NCBI RefSeq assembly: GCF_009928485.1
Contig: NZ_JAABNP010000034.1
Span: forward strand, 19,024-65,462
Length of the DNA: 46,439 nucleotides
Source of the DNA: Clostridium sp. C2-6-12
GTDB lineage: Bacteria; Bacillota; Clostridia; Clostridiales; Clostridiaceae
Reading direction: 5' to 3'
Below, in pieces: positions 33,346 to 42,379 of this stretch (its first letter is position 1; the number at the start of each line of letters is the position of its first letter). The notes under the pieces are model-generated. The model was not told where the DNA came from. It searched no databases and saw nothing but the letters and a program-made list of their open reading frames with translations. Position numbers and translations under genes: made by a program.

Positions 33346-34836
33346 TTAATTATTTTTTTCACCATTAAAGTATATTACTAATGCAACTGCAATAAATATT
33401 ACAGGTCCTGCAATCATAGCTATTGTAGAAGTATACTTACCATTAATAGCTGGTTCAATAATCGTAAATAAGTTAGCAAAGCCAACAACAATAGTAACAA
33501 TAACTCCAATAATCATGGCAATATTTTTATTTTTTATAACTAAAAATGGCTTTTCTATAGAATCCTTTTTTCTAAACCAAACATAAGCAATTGATAAAAA
33601 TATATATGGTAAAGTCATTGCAACATTTGTCATTAACACGAGCATTTCAAAAAAAGCTTTTGCATTGTTTCCACCCATTGATATAAATAATACCATTACC
33701 GCTACAGTAATTGTTTGAATTTTCATTGCACCTATTGGCATATCATTTTTATCTATTTCTGACATTTTCCCTGGCCAAAGCTTAGCAGGTGTTCCTTCTA
33801 TTAGCTGCTTAAGTGGTGCATATGATAAAGTGAAAAATGCACCTGTTATTGCAAAGAACATAGATAATCCAACATATCTAGCAATCCAATTGCCAATTTG
33901 TACTGATGCAACTTCTGATAATCCTAAAGAAGTTCCTAAAGTATATCCTAAATTATTCATTACTATATATGCCACATTCGCCATATTTACATTTTCTCCA
34001 GAAAGACTTTGCGCCCAGTTTGTAAATATCCCAATTAAAAAGATTCCTAAAGAATATCCAACAGATATTATTGTTGCTGCAATTAAAATTCCTCTTGGAA
34101 AAGTCTTTTCTGGATTTTCTGTTTGATCTACAAGTCCAGAAGCTGCTTCAATTCCACCATATGCAAATAATGCAAATACTAAAAATGATAACATTGAAAT
34201 TGTACTATGATATGCTGGATTAGGTGAATTTACAAAAACCATTCCCGAAGTAATAGTTTCTTTAAATTGCCCTTTATTTAATATAAATACAAAAATGGCT
34301 CCTAAAATAAGCACAATATTTAATAATGCAACTGCAATTCCACCAACAGAAGTTATTTTAGTTATTTTATTTATACCTCTTTTAGATATAAGAAATGCTG
34401 TGGTTACCCATATAACTCCCAATATTCCAAGCACTTGTGTAGAACTTAATCCTAATATTCCCCACTTTGAAGTAGTATCTACACCAAAAATTGTATTTGA
34501 TAATGGTATCCAAATAGTAGAACAAATATTTATCATCCATACTAAATATGATGCATACCACATGAAAACTCCCATAAATGCAAATTTAGGACCTACTGAT
34601 TTTTCCATCCAAGAATATATTCCACCCTTTTCTTCTTTAAACGCTGAACCATATTCAGCCATCATAAAAGCAAAGGGTACAAAATATGTTATCCCTCCTA
34701 AAATAAACCATGGAATTGCACCATACCCCATAAGATAAAAAGATCTTGGCATATTAGCAAATCCAAATACTGATGTAAAAATCATCAGTATTAACGTAAT
34801 TAACGTTAATTTCTTTTGTTCTCCTTCTTTTTTCAT
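33346..34836 (-). CDS. yjeM: YjeM-like amino acid permease (APC superfamily)
   Basis: 496 aa, twelve predicted helices. The N-terminal TLITLILMIFTSVFGFAN-like stretch, FANMPRSFYLMGYGAIP and MMAEYGSAF match the glutamate/GABA antiporter family, in particular E. coli YjeM, which starts in nearly the same way. It should exchange or import an amino acid, with glutamate as a guess. No decarboxylase gene is adjacent, so I do not call it an acid-resistance antiporter. Ribosome site GAAGGAG, 9 nt before ATG. Confidence 0.85.
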   Translation of the reverse strand: MKKEGEQKKLTLITLILMIFTSVFGFANMPRSFYLMGYGAIPWFILGGITYFVPFAFMMAEYGSAFKEEKGGIYSWMEKSVGPKFAFMGVFMWYASYLVWMINICSTIWIPLSNTIFGVDTTSKWGILGLSSTQVLGILGVIWVTTAFLISKRGINKITKITSVGGIAVALLNIVLILGAIFVFILNKGQFKETITSGMVFVNSPNPAYHSTISMLSFLVFALFAYGGIEAASGLVDQTENPEKTFPRGILIAATIISVGYSLGIFLIGIFTNWAQSLSGENVNMANVAYIVMNNLGYTLGTSLGLSEVASVQIGNWIARYVGLSMFFAITGAFFTLSYAPLKQLIEGTPAKLWPGKMSEIDKNDMPIGAMKIQTITVAVMVLFISMGGNNAKAFFEMLVLMTNVAMTLPYIFLSIAYVWFRKKDSIEKPFLVIKNKNIAMIIGVIVTIVVGFANLFTIIEPAINGKYTSTIAMIAGPVIFIAVALVIYFNGEKNN

Positions 34837-35206
34837 TAACTTTACTCCTTCATTATCTACATTTTATTAAAGATAAAATTAGTTAAATTCATATATGTTA
34901 GTATTTCACAGTTATTTATAATATATAATTAAATAATAGCAATAATTTTATTTATTATTTTCATAATTAGACAATTAGAATTATCAATTAAATCACTGTA
35001 TACCAACATGAATATACACCTTTATATATTACTATTATTTTTTACTCAACTCAAACTATCTATTTTTTCACTTTACTAAATTATCTTTTAATTTTTTCAT
35101 AAATTCCTTAAATAGATATAAATTTAAATATAATACGTAAATACAAAAGGTGTATTAATAAATTATTTATATAAATTTATAATGAAATCGTATTATTATC
35201 AAAAAC
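34837..35206. promoter_or_regulatory. Intergenic region, 370 bp, promoter only
   Basis: The region upstream of the permease gene is AT-rich, with no hairpin, riboswitch motif or small ORF that I can support. It must carry the permease promoter, but boxes are not clear. Confidence 0.35.
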
Positions 35207-35245
35207 AAAAGACTTGGAAGTTTTATATAAAATTCCAAGTCTTTT
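35207..35245 (-). terminator. Terminator of the YmaF-like gene
   Basis: AAAAGACTTGGAA pairs perfectly (13 bp) with TTCCAAGTCTTTT, followed by T-rich sequence on the minus strand. It lies 23 nt after the stop codon. Confidence 0.9.
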
Positions 35246-35267
35246 ACTGAATCCCTTGCGTGATTTT

Positions 35268-35633
35268 TTATAAATTAGCTGGATCTTCAATTAAAGTAAC
35301 AAAATAATAATCATGATCATGGTTATCATTATTTGTTGTTTCTCCTCTAACTAAATGAACATGTTTTCCATTTGGCAGATATAGCGCTGGACCAGTAGTA
35401 TCACAAATTCTATGAAAATGATTATGAAAAGTATCTGTAAGAGCATCTATCTTGTGCACATGAGACTTACCTAACACTATTGCAGGTCCTGTTACACCAG
35501 CAATACGATGATTGTGAAATTCACGTGCATCATCTCTTTCAAAATCAGTACTTGATAAAAATTCATGATTATGATTTCTTACACTTAATCCACCTGTACC
35601 TTGACAATTGCAGTTATTATCATTGCTTGCCAT
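35268..35633 (-). CDS. ymaF: YmaF family histidine-rich protein
   Basis: 121 aa with 15 or more histidines arranged as repeating HxH motifs: HNHEF, FHNHRI, SHVHKI, FHNHFHRI, KHVHLV and NHDHDY. Two internal repeats share TGPAxxL, each followed by an xHVH element. This is the YmaF family pattern of B. subtilis. No signal peptide. The His clusters suggest metal binding, and YmaF-like proteins occur in spore formers, but the role is unknown. Strong site GAGGAGG before ATG. Confidence 0.85.
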   Translation of the reverse strand: MASNDNNCNCQGTGGLSVRNHNHEFLSSTDFERDDAREFHNHRIAGVTGPAIVLGKSHVHKIDALTDTFHNHFHRICDTTGPALYLPNGKHVHLVRGETTNNDNHDHDYYFVTLIEDPANL

Positions 35634-35781
35634 TTTTATTTCCTCCTCAGTATTTGCATACTACATTTTATGTTCTTTATACATATTTGTGTGAGTAAAA
35701 CAAAAATACTTAGTTAAAACTGCATTGTCTATTTTTCATTTGAGTTACAATGTATAAAAGATATACTTAATTGGTAAACTT

Positions 35782-37563
35782 CTATACTACTTCTCTTATT
35801 TCTTGCTTTAACCATTCTCTTTCTTCTTCATTTAAATAAGGTGATAGTCTGTTAAAGACATCCTTATGATAATCATTTAGCCATTGTTTTTCTTCTGTTG
35901 TTAACATATCACTATTAATTCCATCTAAATCAATTGGACAATATGTTATTGGTTCAAATTTCATAAATTGACCAAATTCTGTTTTCTCATCTTCAACTAC
36001 CAACATCATGTTTTCAGTTCTAATTCCAAACTTTCCTTCTTTATATATTCCAGGTTCATTTGTAAGAATCATACCTTTTTCTAACTTAACATGATTGTTT
36101 CCTCTAAATCCTTGAGGTCCTTCATGAACATTTAAGAAGAAACCAACTCCATGACCTGTTCCACATTTATAATCTAAGCCATATTTCCAAATTGGTTGTC
36201 TTGCTAAAACATCTAAATTAGCACCTGTTGCCCCATGCAAAAATTTCGCTGTGCTTAATCCAATATGTGCCTTCAATACTAAAGTATAATCTCTTCTTTC
36301 TTCTTCTGTAATTTTTCCAAGTACTATAGTTCTAGTAGTATCTGTTGTTCCATTATAATATTGTCCGCCTGAATCAACTAAGAAAAAGCCTTCATCTTTT
36401 AAAGTATATTGACTTTCTTCTGTTGCTTTATAGTGCATCATTGCAGCGTGATCTTTATAACCACCTATAGTATCAAAACTAAGCCCTGCAAATAATTCTA
36501 TTTGTGACCTAAACGCTTCAAGTTTATCTGCTGCTGAAATTTCAGTAATTTTTTCTTTAGCCACAGAAGTCTTTAACCATTTTATAAATTTCACCATGGC
36601 TACTCCATCCATAACTTCACAGTTTTTGAAGTTTTCTATTTCAACTTCATTTTTTATTCCTTTTAAACTTGTAGTAATATTAGCTTTTTCAATCTTTTTA
36701 ACCTTTTCAGGTATAGCATTATATAAACAAATATTTGTTTTACTGCTATCATACATTATTGTATCTTTATCTTTAAGTTGTGATAAAAACTTTTCAAGTT
36801 CATTATTATAGTCTTTTAATTCAATGCCTTCGGCTTCCAAATCAGATTTGATTTCCTTGGAAAGCTTTGAAGAATCAACAAATAAATAGCACTTATCTAA
36901 ATCTATCACCACATTAGATATTACAACAGGATTATTAGGAACATCATTTCCTCTTATATTTAAAAGCCAAGCAATGTCATCTAAAGAAGTTAGCAAATAA
37001 TGATTTGCTCCAAGTTTGTTCATTTCTTCTCTTACTTGATTAAGTTTTTCTGTTCTAGACTTTCCAGCATATTTTACTTCATGAATAAAAACTGGACTCT
37101 TGGGAATTTCTGGTCTATCTGACCATAATTGATTAATTAAATCCTGTTCAAATTTTAGCCCTATATTTTTACTATCAAGTTCCTTACGTATATCTCTAAC
37201 CATATCTACTGAAAAAACAGTTCCATCGAAACCAACAAAACTATCCTTATTAAGACTGTCTCTTAACCATTCTGCAAAAGAAGGTGTTTCAGGTTCTGCT
37301 GCTTTAAACAATCTCATTCCAGAACCTTCAAGCTGCTTTTCAGCTTGGATATAATATCTTCCATCAGTCCATAATCCTGCATCTTCTAAAGTGATTACAG
37401 CTGTTCCTGCAGAACCTGTAAATCCAGATATCCATTGTCTACTTTTCCAATGGTCTGCTACATATTCACTTTGATGAGCATCAAAGCTTGGAACTATGTA
37501 TGCATCCATTTTATTTTCCCTCATTAATTTTCTTAATGCTTCGATTTTTTCTTTAACTGTCAT
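35782..37563 (-). CDS. pepP: Xaa-Pro aminopeptidase (M24B), cytoplasmic
   Basis: 593 aa, the long aminopeptidase P form. It removes the N-terminal residue before proline. Three parts are visible: two creatinase-like N-terminal domains and a pita-bread C-terminal metallopeptidase domain. Metal ligands lie in DSGGQYYNGTTDTTRT (two Asp), GHGVGFFLNVHEGP (His) and NEPGIYKE...GIRTEN (two Glu). The GAGGT ribosome site lies inside the upstream gene's end, 3 nt away, so it is coupled to eutH. Confidence 0.94.
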   Translation of the reverse strand: MTVKEKIEALRKLMRENKMDAYIVPSFDAHQSEYVADHWKSRQWISGFTGSAGTAVITLEDAGLWTDGRYYIQAEKQLEGSGMRLFKAAEPETPSFAEWLRDSLNKDSFVGFDGTVFSVDMVRDIRKELDSKNIGLKFEQDLINQLWSDRPEIPKSPVFIHEVKYAGKSRTEKLNQVREEMNKLGANHYLLTSLDDIAWLLNIRGNDVPNNPVVISNVVIDLDKCYLFVDSSKLSKEIKSDLEAEGIELKDYNNELEKFLSQLKDKDTIMYDSSKTNICLYNAIPEKVKKIEKANITTSLKGIKNEVEIENFKNCEVMDGVAMVKFIKWLKTSVAKEKITEISAADKLEAFRSQIELFAGLSFDTIGGYKDHAAMMHYKATEESQYTLKDEGFFLVDSGGQYYNGTTDTTRTIVLGKITEEERRDYTLVLKAHIGLSTAKFLHGATGANLDVLARQPIWKYGLDYKCGTGHGVGFFLNVHEGPQGFRGNNHVKLEKGMILTNEPGIYKEGKFGIRTENMMLVVEDEKTEFGQFMKFEPITYCPIDLDGINSDMLTTEEKQWLNDYHKDVFNRLSPYLNEEEREWLKQEIREVV

Positions 37564-37566
37564 ATT

Positions 37567-38664
37567 TTATACCTCAACTTTCTTTAAACTCATATTATTC
37601 TCACGTTCATATAACCATAAAGCTAGTACAATACTTATAATTCCACCTATAACTTTTGATATAATAAACGCTCCTAACATTTCAGGGGCTATTCCTGACA
37701 CAAACCCAAATTGTCCTCCAAAAACAAAAGCTCCACTTACTGCAAATGCAGTACAAATAACCTTTCCCTTTGGATCCATTTTTTTATATGTTCCAAATAT
37801 TAATAAATTGCTAGCTAAATTGCCTAAAATGCCAGCTACAGAAAAAGAATTAATTCCAAATTTTTCTCCTATTTGTTCAATTCCATTCTTAAATATTCGA
37901 TTTATTACCTCTAGCATTGGATATGCTCCTGCTAAAACAAATGCAATTTTACCAACTATATATGTAGATTCAGAAAGTGGTGCCAATCCTGATATAACTT
38001 TTATTTGAAAAATAGCCTCCACTCCTTGAAGTAATAATCCTATAACACTAAGTGCCATTATTAACTTTCCAAAGACATTAAAGCCTTTCATTAATATGTT
38101 GTGAAACTTTAGTAATCCTATTCCTAATAAAATAGAAAAAATGAATATAGGAAACAGATTCCATATTAATGTACCAATATTTATGTTATTCCATATCCCT
38201 GCTGCAAGGCATCCAAAAGGTATAGAAGTAATTCCAATCATAATTCCTTTAGAAAAATACTTTTCATCTTCTTTTGATATCATCCCAATTGCTACAGGTA
38301 TGGAAAAACTTATAGTTGCACCTAAAGTTGATGCTATAATAATTCCTGAAAATAATCCCATTTCTTTAGTTAATGCCAATTCTCCTGCTATTTGAAACCC
38401 TCCCATATCAACAGCTAAAAAAGCTGAAGGTATTATTGAAGGATCTAATTTTAAAACTTCTGAAACAGGGACAATCATTACAGACAAAATCTTTGACAAT
38501 ATAGGCGCTAAAGAATATATTCCAATCATTCCAAGACCTAATGCTCCCATTGTCTTTATACCCTCTTCAAATTTACCACCAATTTTTAAAGGGCTTCCAA
38601 GTATATAATCAATACCACCCAATATAAAGAAAGTTCCTATTATGTATAATACAAATTTATCCAT
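37567..38664 (-). CDS. eutH: Ethanolamine transporter EutH-like protein
   Basis: 365 aa, ten or eleven membrane helices. FILGGIDYILGSPLKIGGKF and FLAVDMGGFQIA are the EutH signatures. EutH promotes ethanolamine uptake at low concentration. No other eut gene (ammonia-lyase, microcompartment or regulator) is adjacent, and the only partner is the aminopeptidase 3 nt downstream. Ribosome site AAGGAG, 7 nt before ATG. A possible TATAAT lies at 38748-38753 on the minus strand. Confidence 0.85.
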   Translation of the reverse strand: MDKFVLYIIGTFFILGGIDYILGSPLKIGGKFEEGIKTMGALGLGMIGIYSLAPILSKILSVMIVPVSEVLKLDPSIIPSAFLAVDMGGFQIAGELALTKEMGLFSGIIIASTLGATISFSIPVAIGMISKEDEKYFSKGIMIGITSIPFGCLAAGIWNNINIGTLIWNLFPIFIFSILLGIGLLKFHNILMKGFNVFGKLIMALSVIGLLLQGVEAIFQIKVISGLAPLSESTYIVGKIAFVLAGAYPMLEVINRIFKNGIEQIGEKFGINSFSVAGILGNLASNLLIFGTYKKMDPKGKVICTAFAVSGAFVFGGQFGFVSGIAPEMLGAFIISKVIGGIISIVLALWLYERENNMSLKKVEV

Positions 38665-38964
38665 CGTGTTTCTCCTTAAAATCTTTCCATTAAACTCTAA
38701 ACTTAGCTGTTATTATATGATTGCTTTCTTTTTCTATATGCTCTAATATTATACATCATTTAAAAGCATCTTACATACATTGATAAAATATTTTAATAAA
38801 TTTTAAATATTTTTTATAAACCTATACTCTAAAATAATTTTAATATCTATATATTTATTTTCGCTTTATTAAGTTTATATTTCTTTTTACCATCTTTATT
38901 TGTATCAAAATATTTCTTTTCAAATAATCTATATATTAGAAGTAATTTTTCTAAAGGAGAGAAA
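38665..38964. promoter_or_regulatory. Divergent intergenic region with eutH promoter
   Basis: TATAAT at 38748-38753 on the minus strand, about 85 nt before eutH, is the likely -10; no clear -35 is seen. I looked for the paired hairpins bound by EutV-type antiterminators and saw none. The plus-strand promoter of the flavoprotein pair must also lie here. Confidence 0.45.
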
Positions 38965-39954
38965 ATGATAAAGGAATCAGTTGATTGTATAGATGCTGGA
39001 ACCGAATATTGCCCTTGCAAATTAGCTGAAAACGGACAATGTTTAATTTGCTCACAATGTCAGGGTAAAGTATTTTGTGATTGCTTAAATTGGAAGGGGG
39101 TTTGTATATATCAAGAACTTTATAATAATTCAAATAAAGCAAAAGAGGGTCGTAAAACTTATAGCTGTTTTGTAACAAACGTGATAAATTATGATAATAA
39201 ATTGTTAGTTATAAAATTTAAGGCACCTCATAAATTAGTTTTAGATTTGGTAAAGCCAGGAAGCTTTATATTCATAAGAACAGATGAAATTAACTACTTT
39301 GACATTCCTATTTCTATTATGAATTCTGATATAGATAAAGATATTATTACTATAGCCATTGAAATTAGAGGAATAAAAACTAATAAACTACTAGAGATAA
39401 AAGCAAATGAAAACATAGTAATAAGGGGGCCTTATTGGAATGGAGTTTTTGGAATTAAAAATATATTAGATCAAAAGGATGGAAATGCATTAGTTTTAGC
39501 AAGAGGAATTGGATTAGCGCCCATGATGCCTGTAATAAGAAAATTAATTGCACAAAATAATAAATTAAAAGTTATAATAGATAAAAATCCCTTTGAAATT
39601 AACTTTGCAAACGAATTTTTAAACAAATATGATGTGACCATATTAGAAAATTCTTTATTTGAATCAGGTAAACTTTCAGACCATGCAAAAGTTATAATTA
39701 AAGATTCTCTTAAAGAGGGAATCAATTATATTCATATAGCAGGTGCTGATATTTTAACGTATAGTATTATTAATTATCTAAATGACATTAATAGAAATGA
39801 TGTTTCACTTTCATGCTGCAATAACTTTAAAATGTGCTGTGGTGAAGGTATTTGCGGAGCTTGTACATCTAGATTTTCAGGGCATAGAGTTAAAAGATTC
39901 TGCAAGGAGCAGGCTGATCCAAGAAGTATTTTTGAAGGGAGAAGATTTATATGA
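38965..39954 (+). CDS. PyrK-like FAD/[2Fe-2S] reductase with Cys-rich N-terminal domain
   Basis: 329 aa. A PyrK/sulfide dehydrogenase-like core: an FAD-binding barrel (about 65-160), an NAD(P)-binding region with RGIGLAP (180-186), and a C-terminal [2Fe-2S] motif C292-x4-C297-x2-C300-x12-C313. In front is an extra domain with nine cysteines in the first 47 residues (8, 16, 18, 26, 29, 32, 38, 40, 47), which is not part of PyrK. No pyrD is near, so I do not call it dihydroorotate dehydrogenase. It overlaps the next gene by 4 bp. Likely passes electrons from NAD(P)H to its partner. Ribosome site AAAGGAGAG. Confidence 0.85.
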   Translation: MIKESVDCIDAGTEYCPCKLAENGQCLICSQCQGKVFCDCLNWKGVCIYQELYNNSNKAKEGRKTYSCFVTNVINYDNKLLVIKFKAPHKLVLDLVKPGSFIFIRTDEINYFDIPISIMNSDIDKDIITIAIEIRGIKTNKLLEIKANENIVIRGPYWNGVFGIKNILDQKDGNALVLARGIGLAPMMPVIRKLIAQNNKLKVIIDKNPFEINFANEFLNKYDVTILENSLFESGKLSDHAKVIIKDSLKEGINYIHIAGADILTYSIINYLNDINRNDVSLSCCNNFKMCCGEGICGACTSRFSGHRVKRFCKEQADPRSIFEGRRFI

Positions 39955-41228
39955 AGGTTATTATTATTGGAGGCGGCTGGGCTGGCTGCGCAGCAGCAGT
40001 AACAAGTAAGAAAGCAGGTGCTGATGTCACAATTATTGAAAAGACAGATTTATTGCTTGGTCTTGGAAATGTTGGTGGAATAATGCGTAATAATGGACGT
40101 TATACAGCTTCAGAAGAATTAATAGCGTTAGGTGCAGGAGATTTAATTGAGATTGCTGATAAGGTTTCTGTTCATAAAAATATTGATTTTCCAGGTCATA
40201 AACACGCTACTCTTTATAATGTAAACTTAATAGAAGGCGAAGTTCTCAAATATTTGAACTCTTTAAATATTAATATCATGACTGAAAGCAGAGTAAATGA
40301 TATTAATTTTGATGGTCAAAAAATTAAAGGTGTTTATTTAAGTGATGGAACCTATATAGAAGGTGATGTTTTTATTGAAACTACTGGAACTACAGGCCCT
40401 ATGGGCAATTGCCTTCGTTATGGAAATGGATGCTCAATGTGTGTGTTAAGATGTCCTTCTTTTGGACCTAGAATTAGCATTAGCGAAAGGTGTGGTGTTT
40501 CAGATATTCAAGGAGAAAGAGGAGATGATATTTTAGGAGCATTTTCTGGATCATGCAAATTAGCTAAGGAAAGCTTATCTGATGAAATTAGAAATGAATT
40601 AAATTCTAAAGGCGTAGTAATTTTAAAAGTTCCAAGTGAAGATATTAATTATGATAAATTAAATACAAAAGTATGTCAGCAATATGCCTTAAAAGAGTTT
40701 GCAGAAAATATAATTTTATTGGATACAGGACATGCTAAACTTATGACCACTTATTACCCATTGCATAAACTAAGAAAGATAAAGGGTTTAGAAAATGCAA
40801 AATATGTTGATCCTTATGCAGGAAGTAAGGGAAATTCAATTAGATATTTATCTGTTGCACCAAGAACTAATGATTTAAAAGTTACAGGAGTAGATAATTT
40901 ATTTTGTGCTGGAGAAAAAAGCGGACTCTTTGTTGGACATACAGAAGCTATTTGTACTGGTTCACTAGCAGGTCATAATTCTGTAAGATTGGCTTTAGGA
41001 ATGCCCCTTTTAATTCTTCCTTCATCTATTGCAATTGGAGATTTGATAACATATGCAAATGAAAAAGCTAAAACTAGAGAAGGGCGAAAAGATAGGTATA
41101 CTTTTGCAGGTTCTGTTTATTTTAAAAGAATGCAAGAACTCGGCCTTTATACAACTAATATAGATGAAATCTGTTCAAAAATACAAAAAATTAATTTAAA
41201 TAATGTATTTAGCCAAAAACTATATTAA
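39951..41228 (+). CDS. FAD-dependent oxidoreductase, GidA/TrmFO-like fold, with Cys cluster
   Basis: 425 aa. An N-terminal Rossmann FAD motif G7-G-G-W-A-G12 is followed by a loop NVGGIMRNNGRYTA and, late, FCAGEKSGLFVGHTEAICTG and SLAGHNSVRLALG. These resemble the FAD site of GidA (MnmG) and TrmFO, at about the same length. Unlike them, it has a cysteine cluster C154, C161-x2-C164-x3-C168-P and C181, suited to a metal or Fe-S site. The 4-bp overlap with the reductase implies a complex. The substrate is unknown; it is not a normal MnmG or TrmFO on this evidence. Confidence 0.82.
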   Translation: MKVIIIGGGWAGCAAAVTSKKAGADVTIIEKTDLLLGLGNVGGIMRNNGRYTASEELIALGAGDLIEIADKVSVHKNIDFPGHKHATLYNVNLIEGEVLKYLNSLNINIMTESRVNDINFDGQKIKGVYLSDGTYIEGDVFIETTGTTGPMGNCLRYGNGCSMCVLRCPSFGPRISISERCGVSDIQGERGDDILGAFSGSCKLAKESLSDEIRNELNSKGVVILKVPSEDINYDKLNTKVCQQYALKEFAENIILLDTGHAKLMTTYYPLHKLRKIKGLENAKYVDPYAGSKGNSIRYLSVAPRTNDLKVTGVDNLFCAGEKSGLFVGHTEAICTGSLAGHNSVRLALGMPLLILPSSIAIGDLITYANEKAKTREGRKDRYTFAGSVYFKRMQELGLYTTNIDEICSKIQKINLNNVFSQKLY

Positions 41229-41265
41229 TGTAAATATTATTTAACAAATTATTATAAATATAAAT

Positions 41266-41312
41266 AAAACCATGATCTAAGCAATTTAATTCTGCCTTAT
41301 CATGGTTTTATT
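41266..41312. terminator. Bidirectional terminator after the flavoprotein pair
   Basis: AAAACCATGAT pairs perfectly with ATCATGGTTTT across a 22-nt loop, followed by ATTT. Another of the ACCAT/ATGGT type; also placed for the convergent carboxypeptidase gene. Confidence 0.88.
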
Positions 41313-41384
41313 TGAGTTTATTATATTAATTATGAAAATTCTATGCTAATTTATTCTTTTATGATATATATACTTGTGGATCTT

Positions 41385-42239
41385 TTATATTAATTCTTTA
41401 ACAGTCCAATTCCCAAATGCAACTTTTTCTATTACATGCTTATAGATTTCATCTGTTACATTCCATCTGTCAGGGCAGTTTAAGACTACTATTATAATAT
41501 CCTTACCATTATTATTAATAGAAGAAACTAAACATTTCCCTGCCTGACCTGTATATCCTGTTTTAACCCCATTAGCTCCTGGAATTCTCCAAAGTATTTT
41601 GTTAATATTATTGTAGTCTCTAGTAAAATTATATTTTTCCTTTGATATTTCTTTGCTGCCAACTATTTCTCTAAATAAATCATAGTCCATACCCTTAGCT
41701 GTTAAATGAGCCAAGTCATATGCAGAAGAATAATGCTTACTACTGTCTAATCCATGAGGTGATTCAAAGTGAGAATCTAATAATCCAATTCCTCTGGCAT
41801 AATGATTCATTATTTCTGCAAAACCTTCAGTTGATTTTCCTAATTCTTCTGCTATGGCAATAGCTGCATCATTTCCTGATTTAAACATAAGCCCATAAAC
41901 CAATTCTTTCAAAGTAATTTGTTCATTTTCTTTGTATCCAACAGTTGAGCCTCTTATACTTGCAGCCTTTTTACTAATAGTAACTTTTTTATCTAAATCT
42001 CCTTGCTCAATAGCTATAAGTGCAGTGAGTATTTTAGTTGTACTTGCCATTGGGACAATTTCATATGCATTTTGCTCATATAAAACCATACCACTTTCTT
42101 TATCTAACGCAATTGCACATCTAGCATTTACCCTAAAATTATTACTGTCTTTACTTTTAGCAACTACACTAATCCCCATAATTTGAGTAAATATAAAGCT
42201 AAATAATATTAGTGAAATAATTTTAGTCCCCTTCCTCAT
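41385..42239 (-). CDS. D-alanyl-D-alanine carboxypeptidase (DacF/PBP5-like), short form
   Basis: 284 aa. A signal peptide (about 1-27) precedes a low-molecular-weight PBP catalytic domain with S66-T-T-K69, S121-G-N123 and K226-T-G228. It trims the terminal D-Ala of peptidoglycan stem peptides. The C-terminal beta domain and membrane-anchor helix of PBP5 are missing, so it may be released or weakly attached. Divergent from the sporulation pair ytfI-ytfJ, which suggests a spore-cortex role. Ribosome site GAAGGTG. Confidence 0.92.
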   Translation of the reverse strand: MRKGTKIISLILFSFIFTQIMGISVVAKSKDSNNFRVNARCAIALDKESGMVLYEQNAYEIVPMASTTKILTALIAIEQGDLDKKVTISKKAASIRGSTVGYKENEQITLKELVYGLMFKSGNDAAIAIAEELGKSTEGFAEIMNHYARGIGLLDSHFESPHGLDSSKHYSSAYDLAHLTAKGMDYDLFREIVGSKEISKEKYNFTRDYNNINKILWRIPGANGVKTGYTGQAGKCLVSSINNNGKDIIIVVLNCPDRWNVTDEIYKHVIEKVAFGNWTVKELI

Positions 42240-42379
42240 TATTAATCACCTTCTAATCTTACTATTTGGTACTAGTTTCCCTTTAAATTTAAATTTTAAA
42301 CCTAGTTTTATTAATTTTTTAGGTTTATTTTTTTTTATTTAGTCAATAATTATGAAATGTAAGAGTTTGGAGGGTTTTT

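Noticed and set aside
33346..34836. GadC-type acid-resistance antiporter
   Set aside because: No glutamate decarboxylase is adjacent and the N-terminus is closer to YjeM.
38665..38964. EutV-type antitermination site before eutH
   Set aside because: No tandem hairpin pair or terminator is visible in the leader.
38965..39954. Calling the reductase PyrK (dihydroorotate dehydrogenase subunit)
   Set aside because: No pyrD or pyrimidine gene is adjacent, the Cys-rich N-terminal domain is foreign to PyrK, and the coupled partner is a GidA-like protein.
39782..40009. 75-codon plus-strand frame across the junction of the flavoprotein genes
   Set aside because: It lies inside two well-supported overlapping genes, has no ribosome site and no recognisable protein features.
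39951..41228. Calling the partner TrmFO or MnmG
   Set aside because: Length and some motifs fit, but the Cys cluster and the obligate reductase partner do not.
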